Notes: generated by a model from the sequence alone, not told the origin. A stretch of DNA of 64,000 nucleotides from Massilia aurea (GCF_014200505.1 NZ_JACHBX010000006.1:62001-126000); one strand, 5' to 3'; shown: positions 32,557-41,619, numbered from the stretch's first letter. Numbers and translations: made by a program.

Positions 32557-35319
32557 ATGGCCGGTCCGCATCCATCCCTGTCTCTTCGCCAGGCACTGAT
32601 TGCCCAGCACGACCGACTTCTCAAACTCACCACGATTCTCGGTGATGACATGTTGCTGCCGCAGCGTGTGATGGGACATGACAGACTAGGGCGCAGTTAT
32701 GAGTACGTGGTCGACACGGTCTCAGCGCGCAGCGATATCGAGCTGAAAAAGCTCATCGCTCAGCCAGTCACGCTGTGGATCCAGCAGGCGAACCGCTCGT
32801 ATCTGCCAATCAGTGGTTATGTCCATACCGTCAAACGATTGGGGAGTGACGGCGAGCTCACTTTTTGCCAACTGACGTTCGCGCCCTGGCTGCACTTTCT
32901 GAGATTCCGCCGCGACGCCCGGTTATGGCAAGAGAAACCCGCCGACGACATCCTGGCCAGCGTCTTTGCCGCTCACCCGCAGGCCCAGGGGCAGTTCCGT
33001 TTCGAGGTCAGAACACCGGTATTGCGCCGTTCATATTGCACCCAGTATGAAACGGACTGGCACTTTGTACATCGCATGATGGAAGAAGAAGGCTGGTACG
33101 GTTATCACGAACATAAAAGTGATGGCTCCGGACATATCCTCGTGATCACCGATTCGCCCCATCAGTTGGATCCATTGGCGCAGAAGCGCGTTTTTTTTCA
33201 TGGCGGCGCGACAGACGATGAAGCACACAAGATAGTGCATTGGAGCGCGAGTCGCTGTTTGACGTCAACCCGGCTTACGACTCAATCAGACAATTACAAG
33301 TCCCCCAATTCTTCGATGCGCACTGAAAGCTGGGTGTTTCCGGAACATGGCGATCTCCCAAGCCAGCTCGAAATTTACGAATACACGGGTGCTTATTCAT
33401 TTTCAAAACACGATCAAGGCGTGTGGCGAGCGCGGGTTCGTATTGAGCAGTGGGAGTCGAGCATGAAACGCTTCTACGGCGTTTCGTCCACGCGTTCGAT
33501 GCAGCCCGGTCGCTGGTTCATACTGGAAGACCATCCAGTGCACCGGTACGATACGGACGAAGACCGGGAGTTCATGATCATTGCGGTTGATTGGTGCATC
33601 GAGAATAATTTGCCGCTGTCGAACCGGGTGCGTGAGTTTCCCGGTAGCCTCGCGGCGCAAGTCGAGGCATTCAAGGAGTCCATTGGGCGCGATGTCCAGA
33701 ATGGACCAGCCAATAGCCCAAGCGCTGCGCGCAGGGCGCAAACAGGTCATTGCTTCAATCGTTTCGAAGTCCAGCGCCGTAAAATTCCCTTTCGAAGCCC
33801 GTTCGAGCATCCGAAGCCGACGCTCCACCCGCAGACCGCAGTCGTGGTCGGGCCGGAAGGTGAGGAAATTTTTACCGACCAGCTCAACCGCGTGAAAGTC
33901 CGGATGCGCTGGGATCGGATCAATCCCAGCAATGAAAGAGCCTCATGCTGGGTCCGTGTCAGCTACCCAAACGCGGGTCAGCATTGGGGCGCACTGAATG
34001 TGCCGCGCATTGGACAGGAGGTCATCGTCACCTTCCTGAACGGTGACGCAGACCGCCCCGTTATCACTGGTCGCCTATACAACGACCTCCAGGGACCGCA
34101 GTGGCATTCAAATGGCAGGCTGTCGGGTTTCAAGTCCAAGGAATTCGAGGGGAGCGGTTTCAATCAGCTTGTAATGGATGACACGAACTCCCAAAACCGG
34201 GTGCACCTGTATAGCACCAATACCCATGCACAGCTCAATCTCGGTTACCTAGTAAGTCAAAGCGGCAACGAACGCCGACGCTTCTTTGGGGCCGGTTTTG
34301 CTCTGAGTACCGATGATTACGGCGCAATCGTCACGCACAAAGGTCTGTATATCAGCACGTATGGCCGCCCCGGTGCGCAAGGTACCCAACTCGATGCGAT
34401 CGAAGCGACAACCAGACTGAAGGCAGGCGCCTCGCTGACCAAAGCATTGTCTGACACTGCATGCAAGGCAGGGGCCGATGCGTTGATCGGGCAGGGTGCA
34501 CTCAACCACTTTATTGAGGCAACGCAGGAGCGTTATCCGGTTCACGGGCAAGGCGACGCGAACCGGTTCAAGGAAGCGATATTGCTGGCCGCCTCCTCGG
34601 ATGGACTTGGTCTCACGAGTGCAAAAGGCACGCACGTGCATGCTGGGGAGGAGGTGACGGTGTCGTCAGGCTTGGACACCAATATCGCCGTAGGCAGGAG
34701 CTTGCTTGCCAGTGTCGCAGAGAAGGTCAGTCTGTTCGCTGCAAACGCAGGCATCAAACTGTTTGCGGCGAAGGGCAAAGTCCAAGTCCAGGCCCAGAGC
34801 GACGATCTTGACATCATTGCGGAGAAAGTCCTGCGTCTGCTGTCGACCACGTCTCGCGTCGAAATTCATGCGAAAGATGAAGTGATGCTGTCTGCCGGTG
34901 GCTCGTCCATCAGAATCAATGCAAGTGGCGTCACCGAATCGACTTCCGGCACATCGACTGCACATGCATCGCTGCACACCATGCTTGGGCCGGCAACGTC
35001 CAACTATGTGATGCCGCACGTGGAGAAGGCTGAACTTGGAAAGACGGACCTGGAATTTCGGCATTTAACGGATTGGGGCGCCCCACTCGCTGGCGCCGCC
35101 TACAAGGCGACCTTGAGCGATGGAAGCACCCGCGAGGGCACACTCGATGCGATGGGCATTGCTCGTATCAGCGGCATGCCTGCAGGGGCGGCGGCGAAGA
35201 TCGAGTACGACTATCGACCGTTGGATGCCAGCTCGACTGTTTCTGTTGAACTGGATGACGATATAGATGAGTTGCTGAACTGGACAGCCGAAAATGTCAG
35301 CAAGAAGGGGGGCGCATGA
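32557..35319 (+). CDS. vgrG: T6SS spike protein VgrG with C-terminal adaptor domain
   Basis: The protein has 920 residues; GGAGG lies 10 nt upstream of ATG 32557. Domains in order: a gp27-like base (about 20-400, with YEYVVDTVS, LTFCQLTFAPWLHFLRFR and YETDWHFVHRMMEEEGWYGY), and a gp5 OB-fold (about 421-510, DQLNRVKVRMRWDR, CWVRVSYPNAGQHWG and PRIGQEVIVTFLNGDADRPV). Then come a DUF2345 beta-helix extension (about 668-800) and a small C-terminal domain (about 828-915) resembling a transthyretin-like beta-sandwich (GAPLAGAAYKATLSDGSTRE). C-terminal domains of this kind often dock a cognate effector. It forms the T6SS tip that pierces the target cell. No sheath or baseplate genes are in the window, so this is an orphan vgrG island. 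The ATGA-type overlap with the next gene couples it to its cargo. Confidence 0.93.
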   Translation: MAGPHPSLSLRQALIAQHDRLLKLTTILGDDMLLPQRVMGHDRLGRSYEYVVDTVSARSDIELKKLIAQPVTLWIQQANRSYLPISGYVHTVKRLGSDGELTFCQLTFAPWLHFLRFRRDARLWQEKPADDILASVFAAHPQAQGQFRFEVRTPVLRRSYCTQYETDWHFVHRMMEEEGWYGYHEHKSDGSGHILVITDSPHQLDPLAQKRVFFHGGATDDEAHKIVHWSASRCLTSTRLTTQSDNYKSPNSSMRTESWVFPEHGDLPSQLEIYEYTGAYSFSKHDQGVWRARVRIEQWESSMKRFYGVSSTRSMQPGRWFILEDHPVHRYDTDEDREFMIIAVDWCIENNLPLSNRVREFPGSLAAQVEAFKESIGRDVQNGPANSPSAARRAQTGHCFNRFEVQRRKIPFRSPFEHPKPTLHPQTAVVVGPEGEEIFTDQLNRVKVRMRWDRINPSNERASCWVRVSYPNAGQHWGALNVPRIGQEVIVTFLNGDADRPVITGRLYNDLQGPQWHSNGRLSGFKSKEFEGSGFNQLVMDDTNSQNRVHLYSTNTHAQLNLGYLVSQSGNERRRFFGAGFALSTDDYGAIVTHKGLYISTYGRPGAQGTQLDAIEATTRLKAGASLTKALSDTACKAGADALIGQGALNHFIEATQERYPVHGQGDANRFKEAILLAASSDGLGLTSAKGTHVHAGEEVTVSSGLDTNIAVGRSLLASVAEKVSLFAANAGIKLFAAKGKVQVQAQSDDLDIIAEKVLRLLSTTSRVEIHAKDEVMLSAGGSSIRINASGVTESTSGTSTAHASLHTMLGPATSNYVMPHVEKAELGKTDLEFRHLTDWGAPLAGAAYKATLSDGSTREGTLDAMGIARISGMPAGAAAKIEYDYRPLDASSTVSVELDDDIDELLNWTAENVSKKGGA

Positions 35320-36959
35320 ATAAGCCAATCCCGAAGCCAGATAACGACTCGATTCTCCACGAGGCCTGGGGCCGCGTTGTCGGCTGCATGACATGGCTGC
35401 AAGCGGTCCTCTACGGCGAGTTTGCCGATCATCGGCCACTGTCGGCCGTCATCGCAGACATGCTTCTGAGTTTTATGCCGGGGGTGGTCATCGTTACCAG
35501 CGCACGTGACGCAGTTGCCATCGTCCTGCGACTGGCATGCCATCCTGAAAAACGCGAAGAGTTGATGGAGTGGGTACTGCTTTGCTCCTGCCTGATCGTG
35601 ATTGCATTGCCGATAGCGATGGCAGCAGGCGGCGCACTAGCAGCAGGTGCTGGCGCAGCCGTCGGAGGAATCGTGGGCTCCGAGCTTGCTGCTGCCCTGC
35701 GTGCAGTCATGCTTTTGATGATCAGGAAGTCGTCGACGTTGGTTGAGCTTGTGCTGTTTTTGCAAAAGTTCATCAAAGGCGATGTGTTGAAACTTCTGCG
35801 TACTGTGAAGTTTGTAACGTATGAAAAGGTGCTCCTTCAGGCACTGAATAAGATCATTGGCAAGCTTCGCGGGATTGCAGGCTCGCTTCGAGCGCATCTG
35901 GAAGGTTTCCGGTATTTTGATTCCGTTAAAGTCACGATTGCTAGATTAACGGAGTGGGAAGGCAGGTTCTACAGTCTCCAGCAGGATGCGCTACGGCAGA
36001 TCCCGAGGGCGCTGGGCGAGCTCGATGCACGGTTGGCGAAGGTACTAACAGAAACCTCCCCAAAGGAAGCGCATACTATTGCATCCGGCGTTCAGGTGGA
36101 GAAGCAAGCTTTAACGGAGCCTCAACGTTATCGAGTTCATGATACGCCAGGCAAAATATTAGCGAAAGTCGACAATACAACCCCTGAAGCTGCCGCTCCA
36201 CTGCATCCGAATTCTGAACCCAAATCGTTGCTCAAGGCTAAGCCTAGCGCTGATTCTACTGCGCATGCCAGAAAAAATCCTGATCCAATCAAACCTCCTG
36301 AAGAAGGAGCGAATACCAAAAAGCAGGTTGCCGCTGATGCCGCCGCTGCAGCCGATCGTAAAAAAATTACTGAACTATCTGATGAGGCGCGCTCGGCAGA
36401 AAAAAGTGGTAATAAGGTACTGGCCGATGCAAAGATTAAACAAGCACGGGATATATTGGAGCCTTACTTGCCAAAGAATCCAGATGACAGTTGGGCTGAG
36501 GTGATCAAACGGCTGGACGTGTCATCGCCAAAAGATCTTGCAGTTTTTTGGTCAGGTGATAACGCTGCAGCGAAAAGATTTGCGGAAAGCATCGGCGGAG
36601 TAACCTTGGAAACTACCGCAGGCGGACGAATAATCGATAATTGGCCCGCACTGGACAAGTACTCTTGGAGTGTTGACAATGGCGCACCTCCATATGCCCG
36701 TGACCTTTGGGCGGGAGTGTCAAGTGAATATGCGAAAGGTGCGATGGGTAGGATAAATGTGGTGCAAACTATATATAAATTAACTGATAGTCGTACCTTA
36801 TGGCACAATGTCGAAAAAAATATTTTGAAGACCAAGATGTTGTCAGGCGATATAAGCTCTATAAAAATACACGAAATAACCGATCAAGGAAAAATAAATA
36901 TTTTGGACAGCGGTGTTATTAAATCTTTGTTAAATCTCAAGGGAACTGCTCCGTTATGA
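35316..36959 (+). CDS. T6SS effector with C-terminal CD38/ADP-ribosyl-cyclase-like NADase domain
   Basis: The protein has 547 residues and overlaps vgrG by 4 bp. The N-terminal ~150 residues contain two hydrophobic helical segments (about 43-72 and 86-120, the second Ala/Gly-rich), a layout seen in membrane-crossing T6SS effectors; there is no PAAR motif. A helical part (150-245) and a disordered Lys/Pro/Ala-rich linker (275-380) follow. The C-terminal ~150 residues match the CD38 active-site pattern by eye. Trp412 in VFWSGDNAAAKRFAE corresponds to Trp125 of human CD38 and Glu432 in TLETTAGG to Glu146. Trp465/Ser469 in DLWAGVSSEYAKGA correspond to Trp189/Ser193, and Glu500 in WHNVEKNIL to the catalytic Glu226. 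The predicted activity is NAD+ hydrolysis or cyclisation in the prey cytoplasm. GC falls sharply in the second half. It is followed by an overlapping immunity gene. Confidence 0.72.
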   Translation: MNKPIPKPDNDSILHEAWGRVVGCMTWLQAVLYGEFADHRPLSAVIADMLLSFMPGVVIVTSARDAVAIVLRLACHPEKREELMEWVLLCSCLIVIALPIAMAAGGALAAGAGAAVGGIVGSELAAALRAVMLLMIRKSSTLVELVLFLQKFIKGDVLKLLRTVKFVTYEKVLLQALNKIIGKLRGIAGSLRAHLEGFRYFDSVKVTIARLTEWEGRFYSLQQDALRQIPRALGELDARLAKVLTETSPKEAHTIASGVQVEKQALTEPQRYRVHDTPGKILAKVDNTTPEAAAPLHPNSEPKSLLKAKPSADSTAHARKNPDPIKPPEEGANTKKQVAADAAAAADRKKITELSDEARSAEKSGNKVLADAKIKQARDILEPYLPKNPDDSWAEVIKRLDVSSPKDLAVFWSGDNAAAKRFAESIGGVTLETTAGGRIIDNWPALDKYSWSVDNGAPPYARDLWAGVSSEYAKGAMGRINVVQTIYKLTDSRTLWHNVEKNILKTKMLSGDISSIKIHEITDQGKINILDSGVIKSLLNLKGTAPL

Positions 36960-37603
36960 ATGCGAATCCACCTTCAGGATTGGAAAGACTGTACCGGTTT
37001 TTCCAAAAAAAAGACTCTGAACGGTTGCATGGACTAGACGAAAGTTATTTTCTTGGTCTTTCCCCAATTGAAAAAATTCAGGCTTGGAATTTTATTTCAA
37101 GCTCTTCTAGATTGTCAGATGAAAGAATAAGCGGATTATTTCTACTGGATCCAGATCGTGCCATTGAGTTTTTCAAAAAGATTTGTTTAAGTCCTGTCGA
37201 AGAATCTGATTTTCCAGCGGAGCGTAGAGCATTTGAACGGGCTCGCCTTGCGTTGTTGCATTATATAAACTTGGTTGAGCCAAATGCGGAGTATATGAAT
37301 CAAATGTGTAATTTCTCTTCAAGCAAATTTGAAGAAATCAGGATAATGTTTGCGACATCGGTGCCAGAAAAAGTGACTACCCCAGAGATAATCAGTGCAT
37401 TGAAAAGCATGATTTTTACTGAAACTGACGAGATGGCAGTAAGTTCTGCGGTTATGAAGTTTATGGCTATCTATGGAATGGAATTTGATGCTGACAACGA
37501 AGATTACAAGGTAATTTATAATGTATTGCGGGGTGGCGACGGAAGCGGGAAATTGGCTGCTATGAAACGGCTAAAGAAAATTAGTAATCCCAATCTTATT
37601 TAG
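36956..37603 (+). CDS. predicted immunity protein for the CD38-like toxin
   Basis: The protein has 215 residues. Its ATG at 36956 overlaps the toxin's stop codon (ATGA), the usual coupling for toxin-immunity pairs. It is soluble, with no signal peptide or membrane helix, as expected for an antidote to a cytoplasmic NADase. It is largely alpha-helical (AEYMNQMCNFSSSKFEEIR and TETDEMAVSSAVMKFMAIYG), perhaps a short HEAT-like or ARM-like repeat fold. I do not recognise a named family. AT-rich codon use, unlike the rest of the window, points to acquisition with the toxin. Its role is inferred from position only. Confidence 0.6.
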   Translation: MNANPPSGLERLYRFFQKKDSERLHGLDESYFLGLSPIEKIQAWNFISSSSRLSDERISGLFLLDPDRAIEFFKKICLSPVEESDFPAERRAFERARLALLHYINLVEPNAEYMNQMCNFSSSKFEEIRIMFATSVPEKVTTPEIISALKSMIFTETDEMAVSSAVMKFMAIYGMEFDADNEDYKVIYNVLRGGDGSGKLAAMKRLKKISNPNLI

Positions 37604-37819
37604 CTATCGCTTGGATTTTCCGTCTACATTTAGTTATGTGACGTCGCTTTTCCCTGCGTCAACTTGAAGTGGTTTAAGAGCCGGTATTCACTAAAAGAAG
37701 TGACAGTTGACCAGGATATCTTTGAATATCCATCGTTGCGATGCAAGCATTTCAACTGGTAGTGGTGTCACGGGTCTTATGCCAAGCTATTAGAGAAATA
37801 TACGCCCCGGCTTTGTATT

Positions 37820-37847
37820 AACTACGGTTATTTTAGAAACCGTAGTT
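37820..37847. terminator. stem-loop between converging genes
   Basis: A perfect 10-bp inverted repeat pairs AACTACGGTT (37820-37829) with AACCGTAGTT (37838-37847) around the loop ATTTTAGA. It lies in the 259-bp gap between the immunity gene and the TonB receptor, which converge, so it may end both transcripts. No long T-run follows on either side. The remainder of the gap shows nothing recognisable. Confidence 0.45.
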
Positions 37848-37862
37848 AGGTACTCAATCAAA

Positions 37863-39992
37863 TCAAAAATCAATCTGCGCCGACACCCTGAACGTCCTAG
37901 GCGCCCCTGGCAGCAAATACCCACCCAGCGACTGCGTCACGTCGCGCCAGTAGAACTTGTCGAACGCATTGTCCATCCGCGCCCGGATGATCGTGTTCAA
38001 ACCACCCGCACGCAGCAGGTACGATGCGCCAAACCCGGCCACGTGGTACCCCGGCACCTTGACGCGATTGGCCGGATCGAACACCTTGTTACCCGAGTAC
38101 TGCCACTGCGCGTCCAGCTTGAGCCCCGCCACCTGCGGCACCACGTACTCGACCCAGGCGGCCGTGCGCAGTTCCGGCACATTGGTCACGCGCTTGCCTT
38201 CGGTGCTGGCGTCGCCTGTGTCCTTCTGGTCGGTATCGAGCGCCATCAGCGACAGGTTGTAGTTCAGGCCGGGCAGGGCGCGGCCCTGGGCCGACAGCTC
38301 GACGCCGCGGTGCGTCTGCTCGCCCGCGCGCACGAAGATATTGGCGGCGTTCGTGTATTCGAGGCCCTGGGTGATTTCAAACACGGCGCCCGACAATGCC
38401 AGCTGCTCGTTCACATTGCGTTTGACGCCAAATTCGAACTGCTTCGAGCGGCTTGGCGAGAGCACTGTGTTCTGGTTGACCGTCTCCATCGGCGCGATGC
38501 CGCCGTATTGCAGGCCATGGCTGATCGAGCCGTACACGCGCCAATCCGGCGCCGGCGCATACACCAGCGCCACGTTTGGCAGTGCGAACGAGTCTTTCGA
38601 TTTCACGCGCGCCTGGTCGATTTCTTCGAGCGCGTCGAGCTTGAGCTGGACGTAGCGCACGCCGGCGTGCAGCGTCCAGGCCGGTGACAGGGTCAGGATG
38701 TCCTGCACGAACAGCGAACGCTCTTCGGTTGCGCGGCGTTCCATCACCGGGCCGGTGACGCGGCTGCTGTCCACCGGCGGCACGATCTGGTTTTGCCAGA
38801 TATTGCTCGAGCCGACGTAGTCGTAGACGTATTCGCCGAAGCTGTCGTGGCGTTCGGCGTAGGCGCTGCCGATCGTCAGTGCGTGGCGCACCGCGCCCGT
38901 GTCGAAGCGGCCCTGCAGCATCGCTTGCGCGCCCCACGGCGTCTTGCGCTCGCCGGTGCTCTGGAAGTCATACACGTCATAGTCGCCGTTCGAGCAGTAG
39001 CCCGGATAGTAGCCGTCGCCCTCGTTGCTGCAGCCGTATGGGAACGCGGTGAAGTCGTCGCGCTTGAACCAATGCTTGTTGGCGTTGACGGTCGCGGTCC
39101 AGGTGTCGCTGATGCGGTATTCGAAGCGCAGGCCAAGGTTGCTGCTGTCGGTGTCGACGGGGCGCGTCCATGGCTGGTCGTTGAGCAGCGTTTTCGCCGA
39201 GATCCCGGTGGGCAGGACTTCGTTGCGCAGCAACTGGTAGCCGGGGGCGGTGACCTGCTCTTTGTGCTGATGGTCGACGTCGATCTGGAACAGCGCGTCG
39301 GGCGACATCTGCCAGTCGAAGGCGGCCGAGATGAACTGGCGCTTGCCGTCGGCGCCGCGCACGTACGATTTCAGGTCTTCGGCGGCCGCATTGACGCGGT
39401 AGCCGAAACGCCGGTCGGCGAAGCGTCCGCCCAGGTCGACCGCGCCGTACACGGTGCCGCGTTCGCGCACTTCAACGGTGGCCGAGCGCAGCGGCGCATT
39501 GGTCGGCCGCTTGGTGACGAAGTTGAGCATGCCGCCAGGCGCCGCGACGCCGGCCTGCAGGCCCGCCAGGCCGCGCAGGACTTCGATGCGCTCCTTGTTC
39601 TCGAGCGGGATCTGGGTGTCGCCCGAGATCGCGATCATGTCCTTGCGGTAGCTGGTCGCGTTGTCGAGCGTGAAGCCGCGTACCGAAAACTGTTCGGCGT
39701 AGCCGATGGCGTTATAGGCGTCGCCGATCGAGGCGTCATAGCGGCTCGCATCGCTGACGCTGCGGATCGACAGGTCCTGCATCTGGCCCTGGCCGATCGA
39801 GGTAATCGACGCCGGCGCGTCGAGCAGCTGGGTTTCGGCGAAGCCGCCGACGCTGGCGCGGTCGAGCGCGATCCATTTGCTGCTGGTGACGACGACCGAG
39901 GGGATGGCGTCCTGCGCGACTGCAGCAGGCGTGACAACGAAGGCCTGCACGATGGCGCAGGCAAGGACTGGGTGCTTCAGAGTGAAGGTCAT
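37863..39992 (-). CDS. TonB-dependent receptor under TPP riboswitch control (predicted thiamine-related uptake)
   Basis: The ATG at 39992 opens a signal peptide (MTFTLKHPVLACAIVQAFVV, cleavage near AVAQ). The 709-residue protein has a plug domain (about 35-150, with LLDAPASITSIGQGQMQDLS and GFTLDNATSYRKD) and a 22-strand barrel that ends in VSAQIDF, the terminal Phe of outer-membrane proteins. By sequence alone it falls with siderophore-type receptors. A thiamine pyrophosphate riboswitch lies just upstream in the leader, so the true substrate is more likely thiamine, a thiamine phosphate or a precursor. TonB, ExbBD and an inner-membrane thiamine transporter are not in the window. An in-frame extension to 40067 would run into the expression platform and is rejected. 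Confidence 0.88.
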   Translation of the reverse strand: MTFTLKHPVLACAIVQAFVVTPAAVAQDAIPSVVVTSSKWIALDRASVGGFAETQLLDAPASITSIGQGQMQDLSIRSVSDASRYDASIGDAYNAIGYAEQFSVRGFTLDNATSYRKDMIAISGDTQIPLENKERIEVLRGLAGLQAGVAAPGGMLNFVTKRPTNAPLRSATVEVRERGTVYGAVDLGGRFADRRFGYRVNAAAEDLKSYVRGADGKRQFISAAFDWQMSPDALFQIDVDHQHKEQVTAPGYQLLRNEVLPTGISAKTLLNDQPWTRPVDTDSSNLGLRFEYRISDTWTATVNANKHWFKRDDFTAFPYGCSNEGDGYYPGYCSNGDYDVYDFQSTGERKTPWGAQAMLQGRFDTGAVRHALTIGSAYAERHDSFGEYVYDYVGSSNIWQNQIVPPVDSSRVTGPVMERRATEERSLFVQDILTLSPAWTLHAGVRYVQLKLDALEEIDQARVKSKDSFALPNVALVYAPAPDWRVYGSISHGLQYGGIAPMETVNQNTVLSPSRSKQFEFGVKRNVNEQLALSGAVFEITQGLEYTNAANIFVRAGEQTHRGVELSAQGRALPGLNYNLSLMALDTDQKDTGDASTEGKRVTNVPELRTAAWVEYVVPQVAGLKLDAQWQYSGNKVFDPANRVKVPGYHVAGFGASYLLRAGGLNTIIRARMDNAFDKFYWRDVTQSLGGYLLPGAPRTFRVSAQIDF

Positions 39993-40089
39993 GGTGTGCT
40001 CGTGTTTGCGCGCCACGAGGGCGCGCCGCTTTGAAATCAAGCCGGAGCCAACGTGGGGGAAGGGCAAACGAACGGGAGGGCTGCTTTGC

Positions 40090-40172
40090 GCTTTCCTTCG
40101 CTGGCATTATCCAGATCAGGTACGAAGGGTATGTCTCACCCGGAACAACGTTCCAGGACCCCTAGCGAAGGC
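40090..40172 (-). ncRNA. TPP riboswitch (THI element)
   Basis: Read on the minus strand, the region has all parts of the THI box. P1 is formed by CCTTCGCT and AGCGAAGG. There is a GGGGTCC arm with a small hairpin (GGAACGTTGTTCC), the pyrimidine-sensor loop GGGTGAGACATACCC, and the pyrophosphate-sensor core ACCTGATCTGGATAATGCC. The CTGAGA of the consensus is GTGAGA here. It lies ~100 nt upstream of the receptor start. Binding of TPP normally lowers expression by sequestering the ribosome-binding site or forming a terminator. Confidence 0.92.
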
Positions 40173-40228
40173 GCGAGTGTAGCACGGCGCTTGACAGCCG
40201 TGGTGAATCTGGCAAGCGTCGAGAAGGT

Positions 40229-41002
40229 TCAGGCTTGCGCGGTGGTGGGCGCTCTGGCCGCGGCAGCGGTCGTGGCGACCGGCGCCATATAGTGCAGCAG
40301 CGCCGTGCGGGCAGCTTCGCCGATTGCGCGCCACTGATCGCGGCGCTGGGCGGCGCGCTTGCGGTGCTTCGATGGCATGTCGGCCAGCGGCTTGAGGTAG
40401 AACGGCAGCGTGATCTGGTAGTGACGCGCATCGTATTCGGCGCCGCCGAGAATGCGCCAGAAACCATCGTAGCCGCTCTCGAAAGTCGCGTGCTGGTCTG
40501 CCTGGTAAGTCGGGTGCGCGGTGGCGCGCAGCGCGAGCACGCGGTCGATGCCCAGCGCCTGCGCCGCGCCCTGCAGGGCGGCAAACGCAAAGAAGCTGGG
40601 CGAGTTGTTCGGGAAGGCGCGCTCGAACGCATCGAAGGCCGGACCCGCATTGCGCCACAGGCCGGCGTTGTGGGTCACCAGCGGCACGCTCGCCACCGGA
40701 AGCGCGAGCTGTGCACCGTCGGCCCAGGTCCAGGACAGGCGATGCAACACCGCGTCATTGGCAAGCAGCGTCAAGGTCAACCCATGCTGCGAATCGTCGC
40801 GCTGCGCCGTGCGCAGTTGCAGCGCAAAGCGCCCATGCTCGCCATCGTGCTGCCACAGGATCAGGCCGGCGCTGCCATGCACCGCATCGCGGTACGCCCG
40901 GTTGAAGGTCGTCTCCTCGAAGCGGGCGTGAGAATCGGGGGACTGGTGCGCGCGCCAGCGGCGCAGGGCGTGCCAGCGTTGGGTCAATCGCGCGATGATC
41001 AT
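40229..41002 (-). CDS. DUF535 (VirK/YbjX-like) family protein
   Basis: The ATG at 41002 has GGAG 5 nt upstream and gives 257 residues. Family marks: a C-terminal LPFYLKPLADMPSKHRKRAA followed by QRRDQWRAIG (the KPLADxxSKxRxxxRRR block of DUF535), FAFAALQGAAQALGIDRVL in the middle and FWRILGGAE. Relatives in enterics are VirK/YbjX, linked to resistance to envelope damage, but their biochemistry is not established. It is soluble, with no signal peptide. It lies upstream of the riboswitch on the same strand. A terminator between them is not obvious, so partial read-through is possible. Confidence 0.72.
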   Translation of the reverse strand: MIIARLTQRWHALRRWRAHQSPDSHARFEETTFNRAYRDAVHGSAGLILWQHDGEHGRFALQLRTAQRDDSQHGLTLTLLANDAVLHRLSWTWADGAQLALPVASVPLVTHNAGLWRNAGPAFDAFERAFPNNSPSFFAFAALQGAAQALGIDRVLALRATAHPTYQADQHATFESGYDGFWRILGGAEYDARHYQITLPFYLKPLADMPSKHRKRAAQRRDQWRAIGEAARTALLHYMAPVATTAAAARAPTTAQA

Positions 41003-41310
41003 GGGCGCTCCATTGGACAAAAAAGTGACGGGTAAACTTTATTAAATTAGTTCCTCAGTGCAATTATGTTCCCGATTGCCAACGTGTGCTTGGAGAAAGT
41101 GTAATGATTCGTCAGGAACCAACGCGATCAGGGGCAGTGGCCCTGCTGACGGGGTTCAGTGCCCCTGAAGGGCGTTGCTCAATAGCCACAATCGGTCCAT
41201 GTCTGTGGCGCGCCACGCTCGCCGCGTCACGTTGACGACCGCGAATGCCCGCTTGCCATCGGGAGCAGGTCATAATGGCGGCACTTATTTATCAGCACGG
41301 AAGAACTTTT
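41003..41310. other. 308-bp gap
   Basis: The left part is AT-rich (TAAACTTTATTAAATTAGTT at about 41033-41052) and could hold promoters for the divergent DUF535 and small downstream gene. I see no hairpin, repeat or coding sequence that I can defend. Confidence 0.35.
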
Positions 41311-41619
41311 ATGACGCACAACCAGCCGCCGGAAGGCCCCCTCGCGCAGGGCCCTGTGACCGAGCACGAATCTGCGAATGACACGCAGTCCCGCAGCATG
41401 CACCGCACGGCGTCCAGTCGCGTTGTCGGCCAGGCAGCGCGCGCTGCGACCGCCAAGACGGCCAAGGGCAAGGACAAGGACAGCACGGGCATTCCGCAAA
41501 GGCCGAACGCCAGCCAGGTTTCGGCATGGAAGAAAGAAAACAAGGCCTCGATTGCAGAAACGGCGAAGCATTTCAATCTGCCGCCAACGATCGCCAAACG
41601 GTGGTGCGCAGTCGCCTGA
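41311..41619 (+). CDS. small basic protein with possible HTH, 102 aa
   Basis: The ATG at 41311 has GGAAG 9 nt upstream. The N-terminal half is disordered and polar. The C-terminal ~40 residues (NASQVSAWKKENKASIAETA then KHFNLPPTIAKRW) have the rhythm of a helix-turn-helix of the Psq or resolvase type (x-S-I-x-E-T-A-x-x-F-x-L-x-x-x-T-I-x-R-W). It may bind DNA. I do not recognise a named family. It sits alone, 95 bp upstream of the GST gene. Confidence 0.5.
   Translation: MTHNQPPEGPLAQGPVTEHESANDTQSRSMHRTASSRVVGQAARAATAKTAKGKDKDSTGIPQRPNASQVSAWKKENKASIAETAKHFNLPPTIAKRWCAVA

Noticed and set aside
32423..32599. 58-codon frame just before vgrG
   Set aside because: It overlaps the vgrG start, has no recognisable similarity and could be chance. 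It is mentioned only in the gap description.
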